From NCBI GenBank assembly GCA_017937655.1, contig JAGBDE010000031.1, forward strand, positions 1 to 34,674: 34,674 nucleotides of DNA, given 5' to 3'. Below, one piece after another: positions 6,983 through 15,749 of this stretch; position 1 is the first letter of the stretch, and each line of letters begins with the position of its first letter. The notes below the pieces were generated by a model. It was not told the DNA's origin and did not search any database. It saw only the letters and a list, made by a program, of their open reading frames with translations. A program made the translations under genes and the position numbers. Origin of the DNA: Clostridia bacterium. Lineage in GTDB: Bacteria; Bacillota; Clostridia; Christensenellales; Aristaeellaceae.

Positions 6983-9046
6983 TTATGCCAGCATGTAGAT
7001 CAATGTTGCCAGCAGGCCCAGGGAGAACAGCATCAGGCCGAAGGACATGGACTTGGTAATCTTCCTCCGGTCCCGGACGATCTCCTCATGCAGGGCGGCG
7101 AACTCGGAAATGTAGCTGACGCCGCCTTCCGGCACGCCCACCACGCAGTCCGCCACCACGCCCATGGCGTAGGTGACCCGGTTGCCCACAGGCACGGTCT
7201 TGGCTTCCTTCTTGGGACTCAGGGCCGACTTGCGCATCAGCAGCGCGGCGTTGTCCATGAGAGAGTCGCACAGGCGGGCAGAGAAATTGCCCAGGCCACG
7301 AAGCACCGGCACCGCGTGGTCGGTCAGGCCGTCGGCCAGCTTGGCCATCAGGCCGCCCACCCAGCACAACACCTTCAGCAGGGGGCGATAGATCATGTCC
7401 TCCAGGTCGAAGGTGATCTTGGGCAGCTTGCGCTTTTCCAGGAAGGAGCACAGCAGCACCAGCGCCCCGCCGATGAGCAGGGAAATGGCCGCGCCCTTCA
7501 GGTTTTCCAGGCTGAAATAGGGCACAGGCAGATGGGCCGGAACCTCGGCGTTCAGGAAGGGCAGGCTGAGCATGCCCATGCCGGTTTCAAACACCTGGGG
7601 CAGAACGCCAATCAGGACGATGGGCACAGCCGCCAGCAGCAGCGCGATCTGGGGAACGGGCCGGAGGACGGGCTTCTGCCGATCGTACTCCGCTTGCTTT
7701 TCCGGGTTCTTCTTCACAAACAGGATGATGAACAGCCGCATCATGTAGCAGAAGGTCATGCCGCCGGCCAGCAGGAACAGTTTTTCGGACAGCTGGTAGA
7801 TGAAGGCGTTATGGCCGTGAGCCTGCAGGTGATGGACGTACTCCAGAATGGCCTCGTGAAGCAGGGACTTGCTGAGGTAGCCGCTGAGCAGCGGAACGCC
7901 GGAAATGCCCAGTGCGCCGATCAGGAAGGGGATCATCAGCAGGGGCTTGCCCCGGCCCCAACCCTGGAGCTTTTTCAAATCCAGCTCATGGGTGTTGAGG
8001 TAGATGGCGCCGGCGCAGATAAACAGGGTCAGCTTGAACAGGGAATGGTTGACCATGTGGCCCACCACGCCAAAGGCAGCCAGGCCGTTTTCCTCGCCCA
8101 GGAGGGCAATGAGACCCACGCCCACCATGATAAAGCCGATCTGGCTCAGGGACGAGCAGGCCAGGGTGCGCTTCAGGTTGCCGGACAGGATGGCCAGCAC
8201 CGCGCCCAGCAGCATCGTGATCACGCCCAGCCGGAAGACGAGGTCGCCCCAGGGCAGGCTGTGGGTCATCAGCCGGCCGGTAATGACCAGCATGCCGAAG
8301 ATGCCGGTCTTGGTCAGCATGCCGGACAACAGCGCGCTGGCCGGGGCAGGGGCCACCGGGTGAGCCTTGGGCAGCCAGATATGCACCGGGAAGGAGCCCG
8401 CCTTGGCGGCAAAGCCCACGAAAATCAGGATGGCGGTCAGCATGGGGATACCTCCCTCGGGGGCGGACAGCTCCCCGTAGGAAGCGGTGGCCATACCCTC
8501 CGGCAGCAGCGCGATGCCCATCAGCGTGCAAAGGCCGCCAATGACCGCGATGTACAGGTAGGTCTGGGCTGCCCGCATGGCGCCGGGGGTCTCCTCGTGG
8601 GCCACCCAGGGATAGCTCATCAGGCTCATGCACTCAAAGAACAGGAAGGTGGTCACCAGGCTGTCGGAAAGGAACAGGCCCACCGTCATGCCCAGGGTCA
8701 TCAAAGTGAAAAGGGCGTATCGGCCCCTGTTTTCACCGTGGGCAAAGTAGTCCAGGGAAAACAGGGAGGTGATCAGCCACATGCCGCCGGCAATCAGCGC
8801 GTACAGGGCCCGGAAGCCGTCCGCCTGCATGCGCAGGCCCAGGCCCGTCAGGCTGGTGGTAAAGCCCAGAGGGCTGCCCATGACGGCACGGATCAGCAGA
8901 TACGTAAGCAACGCAAATTCCGCCGCCGTGGCCGCGATCATCACGTAAACCGCCTTTTTCCAGTCCTTCTTGCCAAAGGCGTAGGCCACAGGGCCCAAGA
9001 GCAGCGGCAGGAGCGCCGCCAGGGGCAGCAGGATAGATTGTTGCAT
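6983..9046 (-). CDS. antiporter-like proton-translocating subunit (NuoL/MrpA-D type), long C-terminus
   Basis: Member of the NuoL/NuoM/NuoN-MrpA/MrpD proton-translocating family, 687 residues, in the membrane. The conserved channel residues are present: glutamate in LFFECMSLMS, lysine in GFAAKAGSFPVHIWLP, a second lysine in GMLTKTGIFG, and VNHSLFKLTLF. The first 480 or so residues hold the 14-helix core; about 180 further residues contain extra hydrophobic segments, a charged region (KKEAKTVPVG) and a last helix (SFGLMLFSLGLLATLIYML). This extension recalls the lateral helix of NuoL or the C-terminal part of MrpA. It is the last of ten genes and is read from an ATG at 9046 with AAGGAGG inside the end of the preceding gene. 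A terminator follows. Among the four paralogues it is the best candidate for the MrpA-N/NuoL counterpart. Confidence 0.88.
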   Translation of the reverse strand: MQQSILLPLAALLPLLLGPVAYAFGKKDWKKAVYVMIAATAAEFALLTYLLIRAVMGSPLGFTTSLTGLGLRMQADGFRALYALIAGGMWLITSLFSLDYFAHGENRGRYALFTLMTLGMTVGLFLSDSLVTTFLFFECMSLMSYPWVAHEETPGAMRAAQTYLYIAVIGGLCTLMGIALLPEGMATASYGELSAPEGGIPMLTAILIFVGFAAKAGSFPVHIWLPKAHPVAPAPASALLSGMLTKTGIFGMLVITGRLMTHSLPWGDLVFRLGVITMLLGAVLAILSGNLKRTLACSSLSQIGFIMVGVGLIALLGEENGLAAFGVVGHMVNHSLFKLTLFICAGAIYLNTHELDLKKLQGWGRGKPLLMIPFLIGALGISGVPLLSGYLSKSLLHEAILEYVHHLQAHGHNAFIYQLSEKLFLLAGGMTFCYMMRLFIILFVKKNPEKQAEYDRQKPVLRPVPQIALLLAAVPIVLIGVLPQVFETGMGMLSLPFLNAEVPAHLPVPYFSLENLKGAAISLLIGGALVLLCSFLEKRKLPKITFDLEDMIYRPLLKVLCWVGGLMAKLADGLTDHAVPVLRGLGNFSARLCDSLMDNAALLMRKSALSPKKEAKTVPVGNRVTYAMGVVADCVVGVPEGGVSYISEFAALHEEIVRDRRKITKSMSFGLMLFSLGLLATLIYMLA

Positions 9047-9059
9047 CGTGCGGCCTCCT

Positions 9060-10490
9060 TTACAGTGTGAATGCTGCGCCAATCCAGCTCATCAGCGGCG
9101 CAGAAAGGAACGTGGCGGCAACCAGCGCCACCGCCAGGACAATCAGACAGGTGAGCATCTTCCAGCCCGGATCAGCGTTTGCCGTTTCCCCGGCGGGCTC
9201 CCGGTACATGCTGATGGCAGGCACCAGCGCGTACATGGCGGTCAAAACCGCGGAGACGATCAGCGCGCATGCGCCGATCACGCCCACCACGCCGCCCTGG
9301 ATGCCGACCTCAGCCAGCAGCCATTTGCTCTGGAATCCGGCCAGCGGTGGGATGCCGGTGAGCGCAGCCGCGCCCAGCAGGAACACGGCGCTGACCACGG
9401 GCATTTTCCGGCCAAGGCCCCGCAGATCCACCACAAAGCGGCCGTGGAGCTGAACCATCACCGCGCCGATGCACAGGAACAGGCCGATTTTGATCAGCGC
9501 ATGGAACACCATGTGCATCAGGGAGGCCTGGAGACCGGCGGGGCTGAGCAGCAGCGCGCCGAAGAGCACGTAGCTCAGGTTGCTCATAGTGGAGTAAGCA
9601 AAGCGACGCTTGAGATGCCGCTCCCGGAGGGCCACCGCGCTGCCGATGAGAATGGTGGCGATGGTCACAATCAGGCACAGCTGGTGGGCCCAGGTGCCGC
9701 TGATCTGGGAGGGGGTGTAGCAGTAGTAGCTCAGGCGGATGACGGCGAAGGCGCCGGCCTTGACCACGGCCACAGCGTGGAGCAGCGCGGTCACGGGGGT
9801 GGGGGCCACGCCTGCGGTGGGCAGCCAGCCGTGGAGGGGGAACACCGCCGCCTTCACGCCAAAGCCGAAGAAGCCCAGCACGAACATGGGCAACAGCAGC
9901 CCCAGGGGAGCCTCCCGCAGCGCAGGATTGCCGCCCAGGATGAAGTTTCCGCCGCCGTAGTGAATGACGGTCATCAGGGCCACAAACGCCAGCGCGGTGC
10001 CGCCCATGGAGTAGTACAGGTACTTCTGCCCCGCGTGGACGTTCTGGCTGCGCATGCCGTGCATGACCAGCGGCAGGGTGGAGAGGGTCAGCATTTCGTA
10101 AAAGATGAACAGGGTCATCAGGTCCTCGCTGAAGCTGATGCCCAGGGTAGCGGAATAGGCCATCAAAAACCAGCCGAAGAAGGTGTTCTCGCCGCCCTCA
10201 TGGTGCATGTACTCCAGAGCGTACAGGCTGACCAAGGGCCACAGGAAGGCCGCCAGGCCGGAAAACACCTTGCCCAGGCTGTCCAGCCGGAAGCTGATGG
10301 TGAGTTCCTGGGTCAGCCGGAGAAGGGTGAAAGCATGGTCGCCGGGGGTGAAAATGGCCACGGCAGCCAGGATGCTGGTCAGCACAGAGGCCGCCATCAC
10401 GTACCAGCCGCGAACCGCGCCGCTCTTGGGGCGGAGGAACATCAGCCCCACGCCCGCTGCCAGCGGCAGGCAGATTGCAAGAAGAAGCAT
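9060..10490 (-). CDS. antiporter-like proton-translocating subunit (MrpD/NuoM-N type)
   Basis: A 476-residue membrane protein of the MrpD/NuoM/NuoN family. Visible channel motifs are IFYEMLTLSTLP (TM5 glutamate), GFGVKAAVFPLHGWLPTAGVAPTPV (TM7 lysine and histidine), AVVKAGAFAVIRL (TM8 lysine) and MVFHALIKIGLFL. These residues carry proton transfer in complex I and Mrp antiporters. ATG at 10490 has GGGAGG upstream. It sits 13 bases from each neighbour in the operon. It is one of four large homologues in the cluster; sequence differences between them (for example YEMLTLS here against FELMTLL in the next gene) show they are diverged paralogues and not recent duplicates. Confidence 0.88.
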   Translation of the reverse strand: MLLLAICLPLAAGVGLMFLRPKSGAVRGWYVMAASVLTSILAAVAIFTPGDHAFTLLRLTQELTISFRLDSLGKVFSGLAAFLWPLVSLYALEYMHHEGGENTFFGWFLMAYSATLGISFSEDLMTLFIFYEMLTLSTLPLVMHGMRSQNVHAGQKYLYYSMGGTALAFVALMTVIHYGGGNFILGGNPALREAPLGLLLPMFVLGFFGFGVKAAVFPLHGWLPTAGVAPTPVTALLHAVAVVKAGAFAVIRLSYYCYTPSQISGTWAHQLCLIVTIATILIGSAVALRERHLKRRFAYSTMSNLSYVLFGALLLSPAGLQASLMHMVFHALIKIGLFLCIGAVMVQLHGRFVVDLRGLGRKMPVVSAVFLLGAAALTGIPPLAGFQSKWLLAEVGIQGGVVGVIGACALIVSAVLTAMYALVPAISMYREPAGETANADPGWKMLTCLIVLAVALVAATFLSAPLMSWIGAAFTL

Positions 10491-10503
10491 AGCCGCGCCT
10501 CCC

Positions 10504-11955
10504 TTACATCAGCCCGGCGGCCAGCGTCCGGGCGGCATTCAGCACCGGATCGGGCCACAGGCCCAGCGCCACCAGAGCAACCGTCAGGAAAAGCAGCACC
10601 GCAAGCATCAGGGGACGAACCTCCTGGTACTTGCATTCGCCTGCGCCCTCCCCGGGGAAGAAGCCGGAAATGGAGATGGGCAGCAGATAGCCGGCGGTCA
10701 GCAGCGCGGAAATCAGCAGCACCACCGGGCCCAGCCAGCTCAGCACCGGAATGCCGGTGGCCAAAGAACCGGACACCAGCTCCCATTTGCTGAGGAAGCC
10801 CGGCAGGGGCGGCACGCCCACCAGGCCCACGCCCGCCAAAGTGAAGCACCACATGGTCACGGGCATCTTCTTGCCGATGCCGGTCAAATCCCGCACGTCG
10901 GTCAGGCCGGTGTTGCAGATGATGGCGCCGGCGGAGAGGAACAGCAGGTTCTTCATGACGCCATGGAAGATCAGGTGGAGGATGGAGCCGGTAAAGCCGT
11001 TAGGCTGGAAGAGGAACAGGCCGAACAAGATGTAGCTGACCTGGCTGATGGTGGAATAAGCCAGCCGCTTTTTCAGGCCGGTGACGCAGAAAGCCATCAT
11101 GGAGCCCATGAACACGGTCAGCAGGGCCAGGATGATGAGCACGGTCTGCAGCCAGGTTCCGGCCACATATTCCGCGCCCACCACATAGTACAGGATGCGG
11201 ATGATGCACAGAACGCCCATCTTGGTAATAACGCCGCTGAGCACCGCGCTGGCAGGGGCCGGGGCGATGGGGTGTGCCGTGGGCAGCCAGCCATGGAGGG
11301 GGAACATGCCCGCCTTGGCGCCAAAGCCGATCACCGCCAGCAGGACGACCCACAGGGGGACGTCGCCGGAGAGGGTGCCGCCCATGGCAAACACCTGGCT
11401 TTCCGATGCGCCAGTCAGGAAGAAGATGCCGAGGAGGCCCAGCATGGCGCCGGCCACGGAGTACAGCAGGTACTTCACGCCGGCGGCCACCGCTTCCTTG
11501 CTGCCGGTATGGATGACCATGGCAATGGACAGCAGGGTCATCAGCTCGAAGAACAGGTACATGGTCACCAGCGTGCCGGACAGGCACAGGCCGTTCAGCG
11601 CGAACAGGGTCAGCAGAAAGAAGCTGTCATAGCGGCGGCGGCCTTCCGGCTCATGCTTCATGTAGCCGAAGCTGAACAGCCCGGAAAGCAGCCACATCAC
11701 GCTGACCAAAGTCAGGAACACCCGGCCCAGCAGGTCGCTCCTCAGAACGATGGGCAGGCGGTTCATCAGCGTAAACAGGGTGATCTCGGCGTCGCCAAGG
11801 AACAAAAGCCACACGGTCAGCACCAGGTTCAGCACGAGGGCCGCGGCGTGGAACAGGTTGGCTGCCTTGCCGTCGTCCTCACGGATCAGAAACCAGCGCA
11901 CCAACGCGCTGAGCAGGGGCAGAAGGGGAAGAATCAAAAGCAGAACAGTTTGCAT
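10504..11955 (-). CDS. antiporter-like proton-translocating subunit (MrpD type)
   Basis: A 483-residue membrane protein of the MrpD/NuoL-M-N family with the full set of channel motifs: LFFELMTLLSIAMV, GFGAKAGMFPLHGWLPTAHPIAPAPASAVLSGVITKMG and LIFHGVMKNLLFL. I chose the ATG at 11955 over the one two codons upstream (11961), because AAGGA stands about 7 bases before the former and almost touches the latter. It lies between two other antiporter-like genes with gaps of 13 and 18 bases, so it is co-translated with them. It is most like the first half of the last subunit (6983-9046) in its HPIAPAPASA loop, which suggests these two are the closer pair. Confidence 0.88.
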   Translation of the reverse strand: MQTVLLLILPLLPLLSALVRWFLIREDDGKAANLFHAAALVLNLVLTVWLLFLGDAEITLFTLMNRLPIVLRSDLLGRVFLTLVSVMWLLSGLFSFGYMKHEPEGRRRYDSFFLLTLFALNGLCLSGTLVTMYLFFELMTLLSIAMVIHTGSKEAVAAGVKYLLYSVAGAMLGLLGIFFLTGASESQVFAMGGTLSGDVPLWVVLLAVIGFGAKAGMFPLHGWLPTAHPIAPAPASAVLSGVITKMGVLCIIRILYYVVGAEYVAGTWLQTVLIILALLTVFMGSMMAFCVTGLKKRLAYSTISQVSYILFGLFLFQPNGFTGSILHLIFHGVMKNLLFLSAGAIICNTGLTDVRDLTGIGKKMPVTMWCFTLAGVGLVGVPPLPGFLSKWELVSGSLATGIPVLSWLGPVVLLISALLTAGYLLPISISGFFPGEGAGECKYQEVRPLMLAVLLFLTVALVALGLWPDPVLNAARTLAAGLM

Positions 11956-11973
11956 GAACATATCCTTCTTTCT

Positions 11974-13467
11974 TTACACAAACATGGCAAGGCCACGGCT
12001 GATCAGATCCACAATGGGCTGGGCCAGGAAACCCGCCAGCAGGTTGGCGGCGGTCATCATGCACATGGCAATGTCGGCCCGGCGGCTGGGGCGATGCTCC
12101 GGCAGCTGGAAATCGCTGCGGGGCGGACGGTACAGGGTGATGACCGTGCGCATGAAGTACAAAACATTCAGCAGGGAGCTGACTGCCAGGGCCAGCAGCA
12201 TGATCCACTGATGGGCTCCTCCGTAAGCGAAGGCCGCCTGACCAAAGTACAGCTTGCTGATGAAGCCGCCCAGAGGCGGGATGCCCACGATGCTCATGGC
12301 GGACACGCTGAAGCAGACGCCCGCCATCTTGTGCCGGTAGCCTGCGCCGCGCAGGTCGCTGAAGCGCTTGCTGTCGCCGGAAACGTCGGACAGGGCGGAG
12401 GCGGCGATGAACATGCTGCTCTTGGCCAGGGAGTGGACCAGCATGTGGTACAGGGCCGCCACGAAGCCTGCTTCCAGCTTCAGGCCCATGCCGGCGTAAA
12501 TGTAGCCGATCTGCGCCACGGAGCTGAAGGCGCACATGCGGCGCAGGTCGTTGCTGCCAATGGCGTCGATGCTGCCGGCCATCATGGCCACGATGCCGAA
12601 GACGAACATGATCTGCAATACCCGGTTTTCCTGGATGATCTCAAAGCCGATGGTGCGGTAGAGGATCTTGATCAGCAGGAAGATGTAGGTCTTGCTGACC
12701 ACGCTGCTCAGGATGGAGGACGCAGAGGGGGTGGAGTAGGAATAGGCGTCTGCCAGCCAGGTGTGAAAGGGGAACAGGGCGCTCTTGATGCCGATGCCCA
12801 CGAAGAACAGGCCGACCACCACGGTGATGGGCACCTCGTACTCGCCGGAGGCATGGAGGGCGGCCATGCTCTCGTGGATGTTTTCCATGAGAAGGTGGCC
12901 GGTCAGGGAATAGGTGATGGTGATGGCGATGGTAATAAGACCGCTGCCCAAGAGGCTCATGATCATGTACCGGGTGGCGGAGACCATGGTGCGGCCGTTC
13001 TGCCGGGCCATGATCAGCACGCAGGAGGCCAGGGTCATAATCTCAATGAACACATAGCCGGTGAACAGGTCGTTGGTGTAGAGCATGGAGATCATGCCCG
13101 CCAGGATCAAATCCAGCATGACGCTGAACAGGTTCTGCTTGGGGCGGCTGATCTGGCTTTGCTGTTTGTCCATGCCGCCCAGCGCGCTGGCCAGAATGGT
13201 AATGGAGAACACGATGGTCATCAGCGCTTCCAGGATGCCCACCCTGAGCTCGTTGCCCCAGGGCGCAGGAAAGTGGCCCATCATGTAGGTGTAGCTTTCG
13301 TTGGTTTGCAAGAGGAAGGTGAGCAGCCACACATTCAGCGCCGCCACAAGCGCGGACAGGAACACCGTCCACCACCGGGCAATCCGGGCGGGAACCATGC
13401 TGCTGATGACCGCGGAAACCATGCTCACCATAATGCACAGGAAGGGGACATTTTGTACAAAAGCCAT
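11974..13467 (-). CDS. antiporter-like subunit, MbhH/MrpD type
   Basis: A 497-residue polytopic protein of the MrpD/MbhH family, directly after the MrpC-like gene, as in Mrp and Mbh operons. Channel residues appear in VFIEIMTLASCV (glutamate), FVGIGIKSALFPFHTWLADAYSYSTPSASSIL (lysine and histidine), SVVSKTYIFLLIK (lysine) and LVHSLAKSSMFI. The loop ADAYSYSTPSAS differs from the HPIAPAPAS version in the two paralogues downstream. The ATG at 13467 shares one base with the TGA of the MrpC-like gene (TGATG), so translation is coupled. By position this is the MrpD/MbhH orthologue, and the three following homologues are additions relative to Mrp. Confidence 0.88.
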   Translation of the reverse strand: MAFVQNVPFLCIMVSMVSAVISSMVPARIARWWTVFLSALVAALNVWLLTFLLQTNESYTYMMGHFPAPWGNELRVGILEALMTIVFSITILASALGGMDKQQSQISRPKQNLFSVMLDLILAGMISMLYTNDLFTGYVFIEIMTLASCVLIMARQNGRTMVSATRYMIMSLLGSGLITIAITITYSLTGHLLMENIHESMAALHASGEYEVPITVVVGLFFVGIGIKSALFPFHTWLADAYSYSTPSASSILSSVVSKTYIFLLIKILYRTIGFEIIQENRVLQIMFVFGIVAMMAGSIDAIGSNDLRRMCAFSSVAQIGYIYAGMGLKLEAGFVAALYHMLVHSLAKSSMFIAASALSDVSGDSKRFSDLRGAGYRHKMAGVCFSVSAMSIVGIPPLGGFISKLYFGQAAFAYGGAHQWIMLLALAVSSLLNVLYFMRTVITLYRPPRSDFQLPEHRPSRRADIAMCMMTAANLLAGFLAQPIVDLISRGLAMFV

Positions 13468-13850
13468 CAGTCGTCCTCTCCCTTCATCATCAGGGTGATC
13501 TGGTCAAAGTCCAGGGTGTGGTAGCGGCGGTAGAGGCGGATGGTCAGCGCCAGCATCAGCGCGCTCACGCTGACGGACACCACAATGCCGGTCAGCACCA
13601 GGCCGCTGGGCACCGGGTTGATATATTTTTCCGCGCTGGTAATGCCGTCCGTCAGGATGGGGGCGGTGCGGCCCTCCACATAGCCCAGGGACGCCAGGAA
13701 CAGGTATACGGCCGTGTCCATGATGTTCAGGCCCAGGATCTTCTTGATCAGGTTGCGGTGCAAAAGAAGCGTGGTGAACCCAACGCCAAACAGGATGACA
13801 GCAACAATTTCGTCCAGGTGCTGGTTCATCACTTGCCAGAAGTTTTCCAT
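13467..13850 (-). CDS. mnhC: MrpC/MnhC (NuoK-like) subunit of Mrp/Mbh-type antiporter
   Basis: A 127-residue protein with three membrane helices, of the MrpC/MbhG/NuoK family. NLIKKILGLNIMDTAVYLFL matches the conserved NuoK/MrpC first-helix stretch, and PVPSGLVLTGIVVSVSVSALMLALTIRLYRRY matches the family's signature (pA.vLTaIVig.a.ta). In the complex it sits between the MrpA-C-like part and the MrpD-type subunits and is thought to form part of the ion path. ATG at 13850 follows two bases after the stop of the MbhE/MrpB fusion gene. The N-terminal part (MENFWQVMNQHLDEI) is a short cytoplasmic or periplasmic extension. Confidence 0.88.
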   Translation of the reverse strand: MENFWQVMNQHLDEIVAVILFGVGFTTLLLHRNLIKKILGLNIMDTAVYLFLASLGYVEGRTAPILTDGITSAEKYINPVPSGLVLTGIVVSVSVSALMLALTIRLYRRYHTLDFDQITLMMKGEDD

Positions 13851-13852
13851 CT

Positions 13853-14863
13853 TTACATACCTCCTTTGCGGAACAGGGCGTAGAAGGTGTACATGGTGCA
13901 CATGACAATGAAGCCCACGCAAATATTCAGCGGCAGGATAAATCCGGAGGACAGAATGGCTCCGGGGGTTCCCAGGGGCACGCCGCCGGGGATGTGGTTG
14001 GCGCCGGTGAAGAAGGAATAGCTCTTCATGCCGGCGTAGCACAGCAGGGGCAGGCAGCTGATCCACCGGGTCATCTTGTAGGTGAAGAAGCGCCGGGTAT
14101 CCTCAAAGCCGAAGGCGGTCAGGTACAGGATCAGGCCCGCGCCCATCACCGCACCGCCGGAGAAGCCGCCGCCGGGACTTAAGTGGCCGTTCAACACAAT
14201 GTAGAAGCCAAACAGCAGAATGACCGGGGTCAGCAGCTTGGCGGCAAACTGCAGGATGCCGTCGTTCTTGGGCTCGTGGTGGCGGTCGTCGTATTCCGCT
14301 TCCAGCATGGCCCGGCTGGGCTTGCCGGAGGAGTGATCGTTCAGCTTCAGCAGGAAGATGACGCCGCAGGAGGCCACGAACAGCACCGTGGACTCTCCGA
14401 AGGTATCGAAGGCGCGGTAGTCCAGGATCATGCCCGCCACAAAGTTCACTGCGCCGGTCTCCGGAATGCCCTGCTCAATGTACCGCTGGGACACTTCGTT
14501 GTTATAGGGGTTGTTCTCCGCGCCAAAGGGGGGCAAAGCCACCACGGTGGTCATCAGGAAGAAGATGATGGCCCCGCACAGCACCACCGCGGCAATGCGG
14601 TAAAGGGTTTCCAGCCAATGGGCGCCCTGGTGCTTGGCCCAGGAATGGATGCGCACCGACTGGCTCTTTTCGTCAATGGCCAGCTTTTCCCGGCGCAGTT
14701 CCTCCGCCTCTTCCTGGCGCTCCGCCTCCTCCAGGCTCAGCACGTCCCGGCCCTCCTGCTGGGAGGTGGATACGATCAGCTCCAGCTCGTCGTCCAGGGG
14801 ATTTTCTTCTCCCATGAGCCAGCCAACAAAGCGATTCTTGGGGGGATCATTCCTGTTCGTCAT
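13853..14863 (-). CDS. mnhB: MbhE-MrpB (MbhF) fusion with charged N-terminal extension
   Basis: Protein of 336 residues. Residues 1-80 are hydrophilic and rich in glutamate, with a likely helical or coiled segment (LEEAERQEEAEELRREKL). Residues 85-175 match the MbhE/MrpA-C domain: a helix, then PPFG, YNNEVSQRYIEQG, VNFVAGMILDYRAFDTFGES and a second helix. Residues 200-336 are a complete MrpB/MbhF domain with NGHLSPGGGFSGG at 225-237. In Mrp the MbhE part belongs to MrpA; in Mbh it is a separate gene. ATG at 14863 lies 17 bases inside the end of the preceding gene, with GGAGG before it. The acidic extension is not part of either family as I know it and may be a cytoplasmic docking or regulatory arm. 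Confidence 0.85.
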   Translation of the reverse strand: MTNRNDPPKNRFVGWLMGEENPLDDELELIVSTSQQEGRDVLSLEEAERQEEAEELRREKLAIDEKSQSVRIHSWAKHQGAHWLETLYRIAAVVLCGAIIFFLMTTVVALPPFGAENNPYNNEVSQRYIEQGIPETGAVNFVAGMILDYRAFDTFGESTVLFVASCGVIFLLKLNDHSSGKPSRAMLEAEYDDRHHEPKNDGILQFAAKLLTPVILLFGFYIVLNGHLSPGGGFSGGAVMGAGLILYLTAFGFEDTRRFFTYKMTRWISCLPLLCYAGMKSYSFFTGANHIPGGVPLGTPGAILSSGFILPLNICVGFIVMCTMYTFYALFRKGGM

Positions 14864-15119
14864 GGTGATCCTCCTCCTCGTCGCCGCGGATGGCGTGAAT
14901 TTTTTTCAGCGTGATGAAGAACAGCAGGGACGTGACGCCTGCGCCCACGGCGGCCTCGGTAATGGCCAGGTCCGGGCTTTCCAGCATCATCCACACAATG
15001 CTCATCAGTACGCTGTAGGCCATGAAAATAACCACGCTGACCAGCAGGTTCTTACTCACGCTGGTGGCGATGGCACAGATGACCAGAAACACCAGCACAA
15101 TCATTCCAAAGGCGTTCAT
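14847..15119 (-). CDS. MbhD-like (DUF4040) subunit
   Basis: A 90-residue protein with three helices of the MbhD/DUF4040 family, the counterpart of a segment in the C-terminal half of MrpA. The signature is LVSVVIFMAYSVLMSIVWMMLESPDLAITEAAVGAGVTSLLF, including the ESPD-ALTEA-type motif whose acidic residues are placed in the sodium or proton path in Mrp structures. The C-terminal tail is acidic (DEEEDHHDEQE). It overlaps the MrpG-like gene by four bases (ATGA) and the following MbhE-MrpB gene by 17 bases. Confidence 0.87.
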   Translation of the reverse strand: MNAFGMIVLVFLVICAIATSVSKNLLVSVVIFMAYSVLMSIVWMMLESPDLAITEAAVGAGVTSLLFFITLKKIHAIRGDEEEDHHDEQE

Positions 15120-15439
15120 TTCTGCATCAGCTCCATTTCCTTTTCCGGATGTTCATTGGTGGCAATCTCCAGCCGGGCGATGAGATGGCCGGAGGTAGGG
15201 CTGGTCAGCAGCAGGAAGGCTGCGGTCAGCAGGTATTTCAAAATGACAAATACGTCGTTCTGGCTGATGCAAAGGCCCAGCATGACCAGCATCAGGCCCA
15301 GGGAATCGCCCATGGAGGCGGCGTGCATGCGGTTGAGCACATAGCGGAAACGGTACTGGCCCACCACGCCGCTGATCAGGATGAACAGCCCGCCCAAAAG
15401 AAACAGGGCGGTCAGGACAAAACGGATCCACTCAATCAT
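15116..15439 (-). CDS. mnhG: MrpG/MnhG subunit of Mrp/Mbh-type antiporter
   Basis: A 107-residue membrane protein of the MrpG/MbhC family with three helices. Typical stretches are LFLLGGLFILISGVVGQYRF, NRMHAASMGDSLGL and LTSPTSGHLIARL. The role of MrpG is structural within the antiporter complex. ATG at 15439 overlaps the end of the MrpF gene by eight bases, with a GGAGG-type site inside that gene. Its own stop overlaps the MbhD gene. Confidence 0.9.
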   Translation of the reverse strand: MIEWIRFVLTALFLLGGLFILISGVVGQYRFRYVLNRMHAASMGDSLGLMLVMLGLCISQNDVFVILKYLLTAAFLLLTSPTSGHLIARLEIATNEHPEKEMELMQK

Positions 15440-15749
15440 GGTTTTCGGCCTCCTTTGCTTCCTGTTCCCGCTTTTCCAGCGCCACGCCGATGTACACCTT
15501 GCACAGAACCACCACCGCCAGGAAGCCCAGCAGCGCGTAGATCAGCGCAACGTCCACCAGGTAGCCCTCGCCCAGCATGGCCGCCAGAATGCCGATCATG
15601 CAAAGGGTCAGGGTGCAGATCATGTTGATGGCCACCACCCGGTCCGCAATGCGGGGGCCGGCAATGGCCTTCACCAGGCAGGCAAAAGTCACAATGCTGA
15701 GGATGACCAGCGCGGAAACATACAGCAGGTGATATGCATTCTCAATCAT
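15432..15749 (-). CDS. mnhF: MrpF/MnhF subunit of Mrp/Mbh-type antiporter
   Basis: A 105-residue membrane protein of the MrpF/MbhB family. The diagnostic stretch GPRIADRVVAINM occurs after the first helix, followed by LVDVALIYALLGFLAVVVLCKVYI. The C-terminus is a charged cytoplasmic tail (EKREQEAKEAENHD). In Bacillus, MrpF has been linked to bile acid and sodium efflux, but within the complex it is a structural subunit. Its ATG overlaps the MrpE stop by four bases (ATGA). Confidence 0.9.
   Translation of the reverse strand: MIENAYHLLYVSALVILSIVTFACLVKAIAGPRIADRVVAINMICTLTLCMIGILAAMLGEGYLVDVALIYALLGFLAVVVLCKVYIGVALEKREQEAKEAENHD

Noticed and set aside
10183-13524. 1113-codon open frame on the plus strand across the antiporter genes
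   Set aside because: It is antisense to three clear antiporter genes; its product is rich in His, Gln and Gly with no domain, as expected from GC-rich codon bias on the other strand.
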